Shown one piece after another: positions 11,245 to 23,078 of a stretch of DNA of 64,000 bases. A model generated the notes under the pieces. That model saw nothing but the letters and a program-made list of their open reading frames with translations. It was not told the DNA's origin and ran no database searches. Made by a program: the position numbers and the translations under genes. The first letter of the stretch is position 1; each line of letters begins with the position of its first letter. The stretch covers positions 32,790,487-32,854,486 of the forward strand of contig CM055096.1 in assembly GCA_029204225.1 (NCBI GenBank), read 5' to 3'. Source of the stretch: Diphasiastrum complanatum. Taxonomy: Eukaryota > Streptophyta > Lycopodiopsida > Lycopodiales > Lycopodiaceae.

Positions 11245-12508
11245 AGATGAAAAATTATTCGAGATATCTTCTATGAATTCTTTATATTCTGATATTATTA
11301 TTTATCTCAAAGATCAGCTATATCTTGAAGGATATGACTTGGAGAAGAAGACAATATTTCAATATAAAGCTGCACCTTATACCATTATTAACAACATTTT
11401 GTATAAGCTTGGTGCAGATCATCAGTTAAGGTGGTGTCTTGAAGTGGAAGATATTCCTAAGGTTATTCAAGCCTTACATTCCGAAGATGTCGGTGGACAT
11501 TTTGCATGAAGAATACTGTTAATAAGATTATGACCACCAAATATTGGTGGCCTACCATGTTTAAGGATGTCTCCATTTATATTTGATCGTGTAATCCATG
11601 CCAGAGATCTGGTAAACCAACCAAATCCATGAATTGGTCGTTGACGCCATTCATACCACTTGCTCCATTTGAAAAGTAGGGAATTGACTTTGTTGGTCCA
11701 ATAAAGCCAATAACTCGACACACTAAATGTCGATATATTTTGGTTGCAACAGATTATGCAACGAAGAATGTTGAAGTGGAAGCAACGAAACAAAACGATG
11801 CAAAGATTGTTGTTTCTTTTCTATTCAAATTTATAATCACACATTATGGTTGTCCTCTTGAGTTAGTCAGTGATCATGGTACCCATTTTCTTAATGACAC
11901 GATCCGACTATTGACAACCTATTTTCTGATCAAACACAGAAAGACAATCCCTTACAATCTGAAAGCAAATGGGTCGACTGAGAGAGCTAACGGAATACTA
12001 TGCAAGATCCTGAATAAGATTACTATTGCACATGATAGAGACTGGGATCAAAAGCTACCTTTAGTGCTCTAGGCATATAGAAACATGGAGAAGATCACAA
12101 CGAAACAAACTCCTTATTTTCTTACATATGGTATACATCCAATATTGTCGATTGAATTCGAGGTGCCAACTTTTCGTATACAAGCACTGTATTAACGAAA
12201 GGTTGTTGACTATTGAAGAACTATCCGAATCTCGAAATAATTTGAGGGATGTTACAGAGAAAATACAGGAGGAACGAAAGAAAAAGCATGATTCACATAT
12301 CAAGACTGTTGATCTTAAGACTAATGATTATGATTGGATCTATGACAGTCGACATCAGAAATTTTTTGGAAAGCTACATATGAGGTGGATGGGACCGTAC
12401 AAGGTTATTGAAGTATTTGAAAATGGTTCTGTCCAACTTCAGTCTTTGGATGGTGAATTATTGCCAACGCGTATAACCAATTCTAGACTGAAGAAATATT
12501 ATTTCTAA
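11245..12508 (+). mobile_element. Ty3/gypsy relic, 3' part: integrase
   Basis: Continuation of the gypsy pol interrupted at 7174. The zinc-binding segment (HSEDVGGHF, then a C-x2-C pair at about 11594-11605) is followed by the catalytic core: GIDFVGPIKP, YILVATDYATKNVE, SDHGTHFLND and ANGSTERANG. The C-terminal domain has KLHMRWMGPYKVIEVFENGS and SRLKKYY, ending at 12508. Stops at about 11514, 11583 and 12070 inactivate it. The GIDFVGPI...DYATK wording is typical of the Athila/Tat side of plant gypsy elements (family knowledge). Confidence 0.85.
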
Positions 12509-12874
12509 TGAAGGATTTCAAGGGGAAAATCTTTTAAGAATCTTTCGAGTATCTTTTGAGGATCTACCTCAAAAAAAAAAGTTCTTCTTTTCTTTTTCTT
12601 TGATTTATATACTTATTTCTTAATTGTTATTTATTATTTTATTTATTATTTCTTTCTAGATTTGGTAAATCCCTTTTTATTAAATGTATAAATGTACGCG
12701 TGTTCCCATACGCCATTCACATTTATGTCCATATTTATGACTACGTAGAAGACTGCGTAAACGTGAACTTTTATTATTATTTAAATTTCTTAATGGTCTT
12801 AAGCTACTTAAGATTATCACTTTAGCCTTCTCGAAAATCAGTAAAGATACGCTTTCTATTTATGCATTTGACAG
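12509..12874. other. AT-rich spacer between gypsy integrase and the downstream ORF
   Basis: No open frame of note. Poly-A and T-rich runs occur. There is no LTR-like TG...CA boundary here, so the gypsy element probably does not end at the integrase stop. Confidence 0.4.
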
Positions 12875-13035
12875 GTGTCAAATCAAGATTGCCACGTGAT
12901 CATCGTCTCCACTATGTCATTGTTTAACACCGTTACTTTCTATTTTTTATCGTACACTTTCTTTTTAATCTCACTCTTTCATGATCACTTACTTGCTTGT
13001 GCTCACTATCACTCTTCTGTCAATCGTGCGATCAA

Positions 13036-14610
13036 TATGGATTCCAATGCAGCACCAGCTCTACTATCAACTGGAAGATCCGTGCATCCATCTGACTTGC
13101 TTCAATTTAGTCCTTGTTGCTGGATCATTACAGGTTGGGTGTGGACCCATCTATTGTGTTAATATAAATCAGCACCAAGTTTGTTCACTCTATTCACACA
13201 GTGGCTGAGTCTGATTTCCAGGTTACATTGCAGAACAACACTTTTATTATCAATGAAGTTGTTTTTTCTGAAGCCCTTGGGCTGCCAACAGATGGCGCTG
13301 CCAATCCAACGTCCAAGGACTCTATCGATGAGTCGACATATTTCTTGTCGAACTGCTTTGTACCAAGCAAAGGGTACAAAATTACAATGGTGAGGGATGC
13401 ACAGATGAAGTTCTTCTGCAAATATGCGAACTAGGTGCTCTTTATTACTGATGCTGATGCTACCATAGCAAGCCAGCCAGTATGCTTTGGCACCATTGCC
13501 TATAAAGCATTTCTGCGCTGGATTAAGCATAAGAAGTTTGCTGCAGTGGGAGCACATATCTCACGATTGTGCGGCCATTTTGGCATTCTGACATAGACCT
13601 AGCATGGTGTATTGGCAGAAAAGATGCTAATAACCAAGAAGATTGATTTATCGGGCCTCCTGTAGAGCACCCCTACACAAGTCCAGCCAGCAGCTATTGC
13701 AGCCATGGAGGTCGACACAATAGAGTCGGATGCTGCTGCACAAACTCTTGAGACCTCTACTATAGCTGAAACTTTGGTCGCCGTCCCAGTTATGGGTGGG
13801 TCTTCTCAGAAGCCAAGGAGAAATGCATCAACGGATGATGAAGACAACATCTCCAACACCCAGATGCAAGACAAAGGCAAAGGGGTTGATGAGGAGACCA
13901 CCAATGGGGATGCAGAGGACAACAACGACAATTTATATAGATGGTACCACCAGTTTTCTACGGGTTCCAAGGATATTGTTGCTAAGATCCATGCTTATGA
14001 CCTACACATCCAAGATAGTATAATGCAGTTGTTCTAGCATTCAGATGAGATGACTTGCTAGCAACATTGAAATGTTGTCTGAGCAAATTATGTCTCTGGA
14101 GGCAAACAACAAATTGTTGAATGAACGAAATCGCTCTTTGGGCCACTGCTTCAAAAATCAAATGATGAAGTCCAATCTTTCCAAGACAATAATAAGACAC
14201 TTCTAGTCAAATCTGCATAGATGCAGAAAAAATTTAATTCTTTACCCTCCGAGCTCAATAAGGTCAAGACAGAAAAGACCTCTCCACAGATCACATTGCA
14301 TGATGAGAGCATGAGGAGAATAAAGGCAGAAACTGCCTTATAGCTATGCACCAGCTCTGGATCAATCCAGATAGACTCTTCGAAGCTACAGTCACTTCAA
14401 GACTAGATGCTCAAAAATTTTCGAGTCGAGTTTCTACTCCCTCTCGAGAATGACAAGGTGCTAGTCGAAGAAGAACTCGCCGAGCTGAAGGAGTTATCTG
14501 TAGAGACAACAATCTGTTCAGGGCCATATGCGCATGACGAATACTTGCAGGCCCTAGAGAAGATTGATGAGATGGCAAAGCAGCTCCAGGCAACCCAGAA
14601 CTGTACAGGG
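13036..14610 (+). pseudogene. Unassigned ORF downstream of gypsy integrase, part 1 (ORFX)
   Basis: Coding-like sequence in several frames. About 13126-13590 carries FQVTLQNNTFIINEVVFSEA and LGLPTDG, reminiscent of the 'putative plant transposon protein' domain seen in extra ORFs of Athila-like elements (weak, from memory of the family). About 13705-14037 encodes an acidic, low-complexity stretch. About 14050-14610 is helix-rich and coiled-coil-like (EEELAELKEL, ALEKIDEMAKQLQ). Several stops break it. The frame at 14407-14610 runs exactly into the copia A insertion and continues in frame at 20415. Function unknown. Confidence 0.55.
14606..14610 (+). repeat. Target-site duplication, left, of copia A
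   Basis: CAGGG, perfectly repeated at 20410-20414 after the other LTR. Confidence 0.9.
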
Positions 14611-15261
14611 TGTGAAATATTTCAGATCCTTAAGATCCAATCTACTTGAATGATCTTTGGTTAGAAAGAGAAATACACTACCAATTTCACCAATGTAGAA
14701 AAAATCAGCATCTACACACAATTTGAGATGCAAACACTAATAGAACTTGATCAAACTTGAATGAAATGATTATGTATTGTTGCTGTCCATACAAAACCAG
14801 CAAGCTATTGTATTTCACACGTGTGGATCCAAAAATAGCAAATATAGATCATTCTACACATAGAATTGCAAGCAATCACCAAGATAGTGCACCAATGGAT
14901 AGTAGAACCCAAGAGAACCATGTATAAGCATGAAATGAGATAGAGAAGAGAGAAGATGACTCTCTCCACGAGTTACATCCTTTTATAGCAGGTCCAAACC
15001 CTATTTGGCCACTTGGCTTTCCCACCAAAATGCTAACCCTACCAATTTTGGGTCTAGATTCAATGTACCCAACTTATTCAAATTGAATCTACTCAAACTC
15101 TCATTCTATCTTTCCCACACTTTCAAAAAGTGTTTATTCAAATGAAATTTAGACTAATGAACTTTGAAAAGTCAACCTCTAAGTCTAAAACAAGTTTTGG
15201 CCTCAATATGCCACATATGGAAATATTGCAAAATGTGATGAAACTAGTTGAATCTTTCACA
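14611..15261 (-). repeat. 3' LTR of copia A
   Basis: On the plus strand it runs TGTGAAATATTTCAG...GAATCTTTCACA. The same sequence family recurs at 19760-20409, 21335-21977 and 26123-26772, and partly near 29370-29570. The neighbouring CTCCCTCTTC (15262 onward) is the minus-strand purine tract GAAGAGGGAG. Confidence 0.92.
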
Positions 15262-16492
15262 CTCCCTCTTCAACTAGTTTTAGCATAGACTTTGATAATA
15301 CTCCAAGTGAAGTCCTATGCTTCATGAACAAGTCTTTTCCCAATGCTTTGGTGAAGATATCAGCTACACATTCTCTTGAAGACACATGTTGAAGCTCCAC
15401 CTCCTTTTCAATGACTCGCTCCCTCACAAAATGATATTGTATCTCAATATGCTTGCTCCTAGCATGAAAGATAGGATTGGATGCCATTCTTTGGGCTGAT
15501 TGATTGTCACAAAAGATGATTGGGCTCTCTGAATAATCCAGCAAGTGAAGATCCTTGATCATCCTCTTGATCCATACCATCTCCTTTGTGCAATGTGTAA
15601 GAGCTTTGTACTCGGCCTCACTAGATGACAATGAGATAGTGGTTTGTTTCTTTGACATCCATGATATAGCTCCATCACCTATGAAAATATAATAAGAACT
15701 AATGGATTTCCTATCCATTACATCTCCAGCATAGTCCGAATCTGAAAATCCAAAAAGATTAGGTGATGATCCCTCATACAATATGCCAAAATCTCGAGTT
15801 CCAATGATGTACCTCAAAACTCGCTTTCCTAGCTTCCAATGCTCCTCACTAGGATCTTGCATGAATTGACTCAATCTTACAACACAATAGCTTAGATCAG
15901 GTCTAGTAATGGTTAGATAGATGAGTGAACCAACTAGCTTTCTATAGAGAGTAATGTCCTTGAAGGATCTTTCATTACCTCTTATAGTAAGCTTTACATG
16001 AGACTCCATAGGTGTATCAATAGCTTTTGCATCTACCATATGAAATCTTTCTAGAATAGAATTAGCATACTTCTCTTGACAAATGAAAGTAGATAGAGAA
16101 GATCTAATGACTTCTATTCCTAAAATGTAATGCAAATTACCAAGATCATGCACCTCAAACTCCTTCTTAAGAGCATTCTTGATATCCTCCACATCTTGAT
16201 TGTCTCCACCACTCAAGATGATATCATCCACATAGATTAGCAAGATGGTAACATCATTTCCAGCAAACCTATAATAAAGTGAATGATCATACTCACTCAT
16301 AACAAAGCCTTGAGAGAGTAAAAAAGTGTTAAGCTTAGCATACCAACTCCTTGGTGCTTGCTTAAGGCCATACAAACTCTTTTGTAGAAGAGACACATGA
16401 TTTGGCTTTGTTGATGAGATGTAGCTCTCGAGTTGCTCCATGTATACTTCCTCCTCAAGATCACCATTTAAGAATGCATTTGAAATGTCCAT
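15257..16492 (-). pseudogene. Copia A reverse transcriptase and RNase H
   Basis: A 411-codon open frame starting just after a TGA. It carries MDISNAFLNGDLEEEVYM, SLYGLKQAPRSWY, the catalytic ILLIYVDDIILSGG, TRPDLSYCV, DSDYAGD, SSSEAEYKAL and HARSKHIEIQYHFVRERV. RT and RNase H catalytic motifs are present. This is the best preserved RT in the A/B/C family in this window. The upstream fusion to integrase is broken by a single stop (a Trp codon in sister sequences). Confidence 0.9.
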
Positions 16493-16495
16493 TTG

Positions 16496-17584
16496 TCATA
16501 GATCCCATCCATAAAGTGTAGCAAGTGAAATGCTGACTCGAATGCTTACCATCTTTGCCACGGGTGCAATGGTCTCATCATAGTCAATTCCTTGTTGTTG
16601 AGCATATCCTTTTGCCACTAACCTTGCCTTGTACTTGTTGATAGATCCATCTTGGTTTGTCTTCACCTTGAAGATCCATTTGCATCCAATAGCTTTCTTG
16701 TCCTTAGGCAACTCCACCAATCTCCATGTTCCATTCTTCATAAGAGCTTGATACTCAAGATCCATTGCTTGGATCCACTCCTCTTCTTTCCTTGCTTGAT
16801 CTACACTTGTAGGCTCATCCAAAGAGGTTAGGAAAGCAACATAATTTCCAGAAACAACTTGCTTACCCTTTTGATCATATGTGAGCCCTGAAGGTACTTG
16901 TCTTTCTCTTGATGTTCTCCTTGGCTTTTGACTTAATGAAGGTCCATCATCACCACCATCCAAAGTAGGATCCTTTTCATCAACATCAAGAATGTTAGAA
17001 CCATCTACTTTACCATCAATCATGCTTGAAGACACCTTTGGAATGTTTTCCTCATCAAAAATGACATCTCTACCAACAATCACTTTGTTAGTAGAAGGAA
17101 TGTAAACCTTGTAGGCTTTACTCACCTCACTATATCCAACAAAAATACCTCTTCTTGAAGATGGATCCTCCTTGGTCCTATCATCAAGAGTAATGTTGAC
17201 ATAGCATGTGCATCCAAAGGTTCTTAGAAAGTTGACACTCGGCCTCCTCTTGAATAGCATCTCAAAAGGTGTCCTTCCATCCAAAATAGCACTCGGCCAC
17301 CTATTGCACAAGAAATTGGCACACAACAAAGCTTGATCCCAAAATGGTTTGTCAAGATTAGCACTTAACCTCATAGCTTTAGCACTTTCACATAAAGTCC
17401 TATTCTTCCTTTCAGCCACTCCATTTTGTTGTGGAGTCCTTGATGTTGTATACTCCCTCTTGATCCCATGCTCATCACAAAAGGCCTTGAACTTGTTAGA
17501 TATGTACTCACCACCATTGTCACCTCTCAAGCACTTGATCTTTGTGGAAAATTGGTTCTCCCTTGCATTCTTGACACTTTGCAA
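16496..17584 (-). pseudogene. Copia A integrase (central and C-terminal) and RT N-terminus
   Basis: Carries CLRGDNGGEYISNKF, TPQQNGVAERKNRT, FLRTFGCTCYVNI, GIFVGYSEVSKAYKVY and VIVGRDVIFDE, then the start of RT (GTWRLVELP, IGCKWIFKVKTN, ARLVAKGYAQQQGIDYDE). At its N-terminal side the frame runs off the inversion breakpoint near 17574, so the first integrase catalytic Asp lies in the reversed block. Confidence 0.9.
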
Positions 17585-18414
17585 GTGAGTGCTACAAGAA
17601 GAAGAGAGATCAAGGAGACAAGCAAGGTAATCTTACTCTTGATGATGATGGTTTGGATGTGCAAGATGCAAATGATGATGCTTTTGTGATGTCTTCATGT
17701 ATGCTTGCTAATGATGGAGATCTAGATCCTTGGTGGATTGATAGTGGAGCAAGTTCACACATGACCTTTCACAAAGAGTACTTCACTTCTTTGTTGGCAT
17801 ATGGAGATGACAAGAGGGTGATCTACACGGCCAATGATGGTGAGCGTGCAATCAAAGGGATTGGCACAATTCCTATTTCTCTCTCTACAAATAGGAATGT
17901 TCATTTGGAGGATGTCTTGTTTATTCCATCTATTACCAAGAATTTGCTTAGTGTGAGTCAAATGCTAAGTAAGGGCCTCAAGGTGGAGTTTGATGGAGAT
18001 GCTTGTTTGATCAAAAGGAAGGATGTCTTGATTGGAAAAGGTAAAAGGCAAGGGAAGTTGTTCAAACTTGATGCTTGTGTTATTGCTAACCAAGTTGGAT
18101 GTGTTGCAAGGGAGCAAATTTCTATTCAAGAGGTTTGGCACAAAAGGATGGGACACCTCAACTTCAAGTCATTGGAGGTAATGGCAAGGAAGAAGGTTGT
18201 GATTGGTCTTCCAAGTTCCTTAAGTAATGACAAGCATGTTTGTGAGTCTTGTGCTTTGTCTAAGTCACATAGACTATATTATACTAGATCTATTTCTAGA
18301 TCTACAAAGCCTTTTCAACTTGTACATTCAGATATTCATGGATTTACTACAATTAGCAATAGTGGAGCTAAGATGTATGTAACATTCATTGATGATTTTA
18401 GTAAATTTTGTTGG
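17575..18414 (+). pseudogene. Inverted block: copia A protease, GAG-pre-integrase and early integrase
   Basis: This about 840-bp block reads on the plus strand, whereas everything around it in element A reads minus. Its frame (17653-18420) shows the protease active site WWIDSGASSHMTF, KNLLSVSQML, EVWHKRMGHLNFKSLEV, the integrase CESCALSKSHR and HSDIHGF plus FIDDFSKFCW. In sister element B the same segment reads continuously with the rest. The left joint shares only 2 bp (GA) between the two sides; the right joint shows no homology; about 50 bp present in B is missing. Confidence 0.9.
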
Positions 18415-18420
18415 CTTTGA

Positions 18421-19159
18421 TGCCACAATAGAAGCACTTGAGCTTTGATCTATCCTTCTTTTTGCCACTTGAAGAAGCATCCATTTGATCTTGCCCTTTA
18501 GACCACTTGCTTTTGGTTTTGCCCTTGAATTTGCCCTTTGTGAACATAGCATCCTCTTGAAGTGTCGATGTAGATCCACCTCTTGCTTAGAGCCTATATT
18601 CCTCATTGATCAAGATCCCTTGAAGATCCATCAAACTTGGCAAAGTCTTTTGAATAGCAATACTTTGAACAATGTTATCATGAGCATCCAACAAGCCATT
18701 AAGAATCACTTGAATAAGCTCTCCTTCCTTAATGCTTTCATCTATGCAAGTTAACTCATCATTCAATTCTTTCATTCTCAAAACAAGAGTACTTGGACTT
18801 TCTTCATTCTTTTGCAAACAAGAAAAGATTTGCCTTCTTAGAGTCAACACTCTAGAAGTAGACTTGGATTCATAAAGCTTCTTCAATGAATTCCAAGCTT
18901 CCAAAGATGATGTGCACTTACCAACTTCTTTGAAAAGTTCATTGGTAACATTCATCTTTATCATGTGTAGAGCCTTATTGGCCCTCTTGTCATACCTCCA
19001 TTGATCTTGTTGTGTTGCTGGTCTCTCCTCCAAACCTACAACAATATCCAAAACATCATTCATCTCAAGAAGTGACTCCATCCTCACTTTCCATAATGAA
19101 TAGTTACTTGAGGTAAGCCTATCATTGGCTTCCAACATGACTCCAATTGAGGTTGCCAT
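18421..19159 (-). pseudogene. Copia A gag
   Basis: A 190-codon frame starts at ATG 19159 with SSNYSLWKVRMESLLEMNDV, then AWNSLKKLYESKS, SCLQKNEESPSTL and the UBN2-type end. A stop near 18588 replaces a Gln codon of element B; the remaining zinc-knuckle side (KLKCFYCGIK) follows in the same region and is cut by the inversion. The product would be the capsid/nucleocapsid precursor. Confidence 0.85.
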
Positions 19160-19750
19160 GTAGCAATGACCTGATCTTCTCTTTCAACATGTTTCAATGC
19201 ACAAAGCACTCCTTTGAACAACAACAAATGCTTTCAAAAGAAATCACCAAGATTTGAAACTCTCTCACAAATTCTCTTCTAGCACTTATCCAAGCAAATC
19301 AACACATAGAATCATGGAATCTTGATCAACCTATGATCTATCCTCAATCTAATGACTTTTGCCACTTCCTAAGATTGAAACACACTCAAATAAAGTCCAG
19401 CAACCTCACTATCTAGAGATCCAATCAAAATTAGGGTTTTGACAAAATCACAAAAAATTGACTATTCCAAATCTACATGCAAATGCTGAAAATTTGATAT
19501 GCAATCTATAAGCCACCACTTAGGCTGAACCAATGATCCAAAAATCAGCCAAATCCAGCATGTGAATTCAAAAAACAGAATTGAAAAAGTATATTGACCT
19601 GTTTAGTGTTTTGATCTACAAAAGATCCAATCTACAAAAGCAAAAAATTCGATTTTGGTGTAGAATCCTCTCTAGCATGCTCTAGACTTGATATCTTCAC
19701 CAAATCATTGATAGATCTGATTTCCTCCTTCATAACCTGAAACACAAGAT
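19160..19750 (-). other. Copia A untranslated leader
   Basis: About 600 bp between the PBS and the gag ATG, without an ORF. It is nearly identical to 25523-26113 of element B, as expected for a 5' leader that may carry packaging signals. Confidence 0.7.
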
Positions 19751-19759
19751 CTGATACCA
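19751..19759 (-). promoter_or_regulatory. Primer binding site of copia A
   Basis: CTGATACCA on the plus strand, i.e. TGGTATCAG on the minus strand, directly after the 5' LTR. Matches the initiator tRNA-Met primer type. Confidence 0.9.
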
Positions 19760-20409
19760 TGTGAAAGATTTCAGATCCTTAAGATCCAATCTACTTGAAT
19801 GATCTTTGGTTAGAAAGAGAATACACTACCAATTTCACCAATGTAGAAAAAATCAGCATCTACACACAATTTGAGATGCAAACACTAATAGAACTTGATC
19901 AAACTTGAATGAAATGATTATGTACTGTTGCTGTCCGTACAAAACCAGCAAGCTACTGTATTTCACACGTGTGGATCCAAAAATAGCAAATATAGATCAT
20001 TCTACACATAGAATTGCAAGCAATCACCAAGATAGTGCACCAATGGATAGTAGAACCCAAGAGAACCATGTATAAGCATGAAATGAGATAGAGAAGAGAG
20101 AAGATGACTCTCTCCATGAGTTACATCCTTTTATAGCAGGTCCAAACCCTATTTGGCCACTTGGCTTTCCCACCAAAATACTAACCTTACCAATTTTGGG
20201 TCTAGATTCAATGTACCCAACTTATTCAAATTGAATCTACTGAAACTCTCATTCTATCTTTCCCACACTTTCAAAAAGTGTTTATTCAAATGAAATTTAG
20301 ACTAATGAACTTTGAAAAGTCAACCTCTAAGTCTAAAACAAGTTTTGGCCTCAATATGCCAAATATGGAAATATTGCAAAATGTGAGGAAACTAGTTGAA
20401 TCTTTCACA
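19760..20409 (-). repeat. 5' LTR of copia A
   Basis: On the plus strand it runs TGTGAAAGATTTCAG...GAATCTTTCACA, 650 bp, close to 14611-15261. Confidence 0.92.
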
Positions 20410-21334
20410 CAGGGGTAGCTGATCACCTGGAGTACGTAGAGGCCTGCATCAAAAATTTTGACCTACAGAAGGAGATAGCAGACTTCAAACAGCAATTCAA
20501 AGAACAGAAGCTCACTGCATACATCCACAAGCAGGACATTGTAGAAGCACTGTCTAAGGCAAAACGACAAAGGAGGAATCAGTCCAAGGTATGTGCAGAA
20601 CGCTTTCAAGTTTTTTCTGAACAATTTTGGAAGTGGAGTCCTTGCCATGTTAATATCGAATTACAATGGCGTGTCTATTATTTGATGCTACCATGCTCAA
20701 TAGGCATGGCATTCGAGGACTGGCAGATAGAGTTGGAGAAGGAGGATTTCTTCTGGTTATGGCACCAGCTTAGCATAGAGCAAAAGGGTTGTCTATGTTG
20801 GGCCATAATCCAGGAAAAATTCAAAGTTTTGCCATTTGGATCAGTGGAGTTGTATATAGGATCAACGTTTTTGTATGCGCTGGAGTACATCTGGATAAAG
20901 GAGTACCAATTTTTGAAGCATAGCAATTCGAAGCAAAAATTTTGGAGAAAGCATGCACAATTCAAGTTATATTTACCAAACGGCCGGGTGAACATTGAAG
21001 AATTCGACGATGCAGGCCTGTTGTTAAATATCAACATGGCATATCCAGAGCTGTCTAGTATCTACATTGACTGGGAGCGAAATTTTTCAAGCTATTTTGC
21101 GGAAACAAGCACAATCTACAAGACAGAGTTAAATCTCGCAAATATAAAGCTTTTTGTACATATACTTACTGCAGTTTGGCACGTTTGCAACCAAGATATT
21201 ATTTTATGTTCAGAATTTATTTGTAAAGTGTAAATTTATTCAATTTTCATCTACTTTGTTAGAACAGTTTGCACTTAGAAAGAATTCGGAAAAAGACTAT
21301 CAGTTAGTACATGAACTTTTTGATGGGTCTTTAT
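20410..21334 (+). pseudogene. ORFX part 2, between copia A and copia B
   Basis: 20410-20414 is the second CAGGG target copy. Removing copia A with one TSD copy lets the frame from 14407 continue here without a stop to TAA at 21231-21233. The helix-rich part (EIADFKQQFKEQKL) is followed by an aromatic-rich domain (WQIELEKEDFFWLWHQLS, FGSVELYIGSTFLYALEYIW). A shift near 21180 moves the coding into the frame ending LVHELFDGSL, which meets copia B. No known domain recognised. It could be an env-like or accessory ORF of the gypsy element, or a host gene. Confidence 0.6.
21330..21334 (+). repeat. Target-site duplication, left, of copia B
   Basis: TTTAT, perfectly repeated at 26773-26777. Confidence 0.9.
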
Positions 21335-21977
21335 TGTGAAACATTTCAGATCCTTAAGATCCAATCTACTTGAATGATCTTTGGCTAGAAAGAGAAATAC
21401 ACTACCAATCTCACCAATGTAGAAAAATCAGCATCTACACACAATTTGAGATGCAAACACTAATAGAACTTGATCAAACTTGAATGAAATGATTATGTAC
21501 TGTTGCTGTCCATACAAAACCAGCAAGCTACTGTATTTCACACGTGTGGATCCAAAAATAGCAAATATAGATCATTCTACACATAGAATTGCAAGCAATC
21601 ACCAAGATAGTGCACCAATGGATAGTAGAACCCAAGAGAACCATGTATAAGCATGAAATGAAAATAGAGAAGAGAGAAGATGACTCTCTCCACGAGTTAC
21701 ATCCTTTTATAGCAGGTCCAAACCCTATTTGGCCACTTGGCTTTCCCACCAAAATTCTAACCCTACTAATTTTGGGTCTAGATTCAATGTACCCAACTTA
21801 TTCAAATTGAATCTACTCAAACTCGCATTCTATCTTTCCCACACTTTCAAAAAGAAATGAAATTTAGACTAATTGACTTTGAAAAGTCAACCTCTAAGTC
21901 TAAAAACAAATTTTGGCCTCAATATGCCAAATATGGAAATATTGCAAAATGTGATGAAACTAGTTGAATCTTTCACA
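21335..21977 (-). repeat. 3' LTR of copia B
   Basis: On the plus strand it starts TGTGAAACATTTCAG and ends GAATCTTTCACA, with a short deletion near 21850 relative to the other copies. It is followed by CTCCCTCTTC, the purine tract in reverse. Confidence 0.9.
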
Positions 21978-22181
21978 CTCCCTCTTCAACTAGTTTTAGC
22001 ATAGACTTTGATAATACTCCAAGTGAAGTTCTATGCTTCATGAACAAGTATTTTTCCAATGCTTTGGTAAAGATATCAGCTACACATTCCCTTGAAGACA
22101 CGTGTTGAAGCTCCACCTCATTTGCAATGACTCGCTCCCTCACAAAATGATATTGTATCTCAATATGCATGCTCCTAGCAT
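21978..22181 (-). pseudogene. Copia B RNase H tail
   Basis: Encodes the C-terminal end only (IEIQYHFVRERVIANEVELQ, ADIFTKALEK). The preceding catalytic part is gone at the 22181/22182 breakpoint. Confidence 0.85.
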
Positions 22182-23078
22182 AGTTTTTGACCATAGAACT
22201 TTAATCCATCATAAGAATGATCTTCTTCCTAAGAATAGATCTCCTTTCAATGATCATGTAATGATCAAAATAGAAATAACCATAATTGATATAGAGAATA
22301 GTGTCCACTTGGAATGCTTCATTATTTCTTACATCAATTTTACATGTAAAAATGTGACTAGAACATGAAGAATCATATAGAATGTAAATGAGATGATTCC
22401 ACCATGCTTCCAACTCTGAACTCTCTGGAAAAATACATCAAACAAACAATAAATGTGAGTGATCAACTTTTGCTTGCATGTCTCCTCCACCTTTGTCCTT
22501 TGTTGCCTTGTATCCACCATGATACTCCATGAAGGAGTCTCCATCTTCATCTTGCCTCAAGATACCATCATACCTTGATGACTTGACCATGAATGGGTGA
22601 CATAATTAACCTCCAATAGCTTCATTTCTATCATCAAAATCAGCCAAGAATGCTAGTACAAATCCAACATCAAAACAATGGTCACCAATGTAGCTAGTTT
22701 TACCATATCTTGACAATTTGCACACATCCACATGAAATTGCTCAACTATGAGATAGAACAAGTAAAGTAAACTTGAACAACACTTCCTTGCTGCTCCTTT
22801 GACCTTACTTGAGTCTTAAATATGCTGTAAAAACAGATCCATAACACCTTTGCCAATTACCTCTCCTTTGATGCTCTTGACTAGCTCCAAATTGCCAACT
22901 TCCCTTTTGATTAGTTGAAGCCCTTTGAGATAAACCTCTTGATCTTCAACTTGACCATCAAAGTTATTGAGCAAACTTCTCTTTCCAGATCCAATAGTTG
23001 ATTTTACAGCAAGATAACATCCATCCACTTGCATAGCTCCATATACACAAGAAGATCATCCAAAAGATATTCCACTCA
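22182..23078. other. Unrelated 0.9-kb insert replacing RT in copia B
   Basis: The flanks match element A (CTCCTAGCAT to the left, TCATAAGAGC to the right), but nothing between resembles copia pol. On the minus strand it contains several partly open frames, e.g. 22816-23034 (MQVDGCYLAVKSTIGSGKR...) and a Gly/Asp-rich stretch near 22480-22570. It may be a captured host transcript or another repeat. I recognise no protein family. Confidence 0.75.

Larger units (their letters stand above)
14611..20409 (-). mobile_element. Copia element A (5.8 kb), minus orientation, with internal inversion
   Basis: A complete-length copia insertion. LTRs are 14611-15261 (3' LTR) and 19760-20409 (5' LTR), with a perfect 5-bp TSD. 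Read on the minus strand the order is LTR, PBS, gag, then a segment in reversed orientation holding protease to early integrase, then the rest of integrase, RT, RNase H, purine tract and LTR. By eye the two LTRs differ at about a dozen of 650 positions, so the insertion is fairly young. A nonsense codon in gag (near 18588), a TGA in RT (16493-16495) and the inversion inactivate it. It interrupts ORFX. Confidence 0.92.

Noticed and set aside
12509-12874. 3' LTR of the gypsy element immediately after integrase
   Set aside because: No TG/CA boundaries, purine tract or partner LTR were seen here; the better candidate for the 3' end is near 27140.
17349-17588. Plus-strand ORFs opposite integrase in element A (and 23690-24402 in B)
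   Set aside because: Antisense shadows of well-supported integrase and gag frames.
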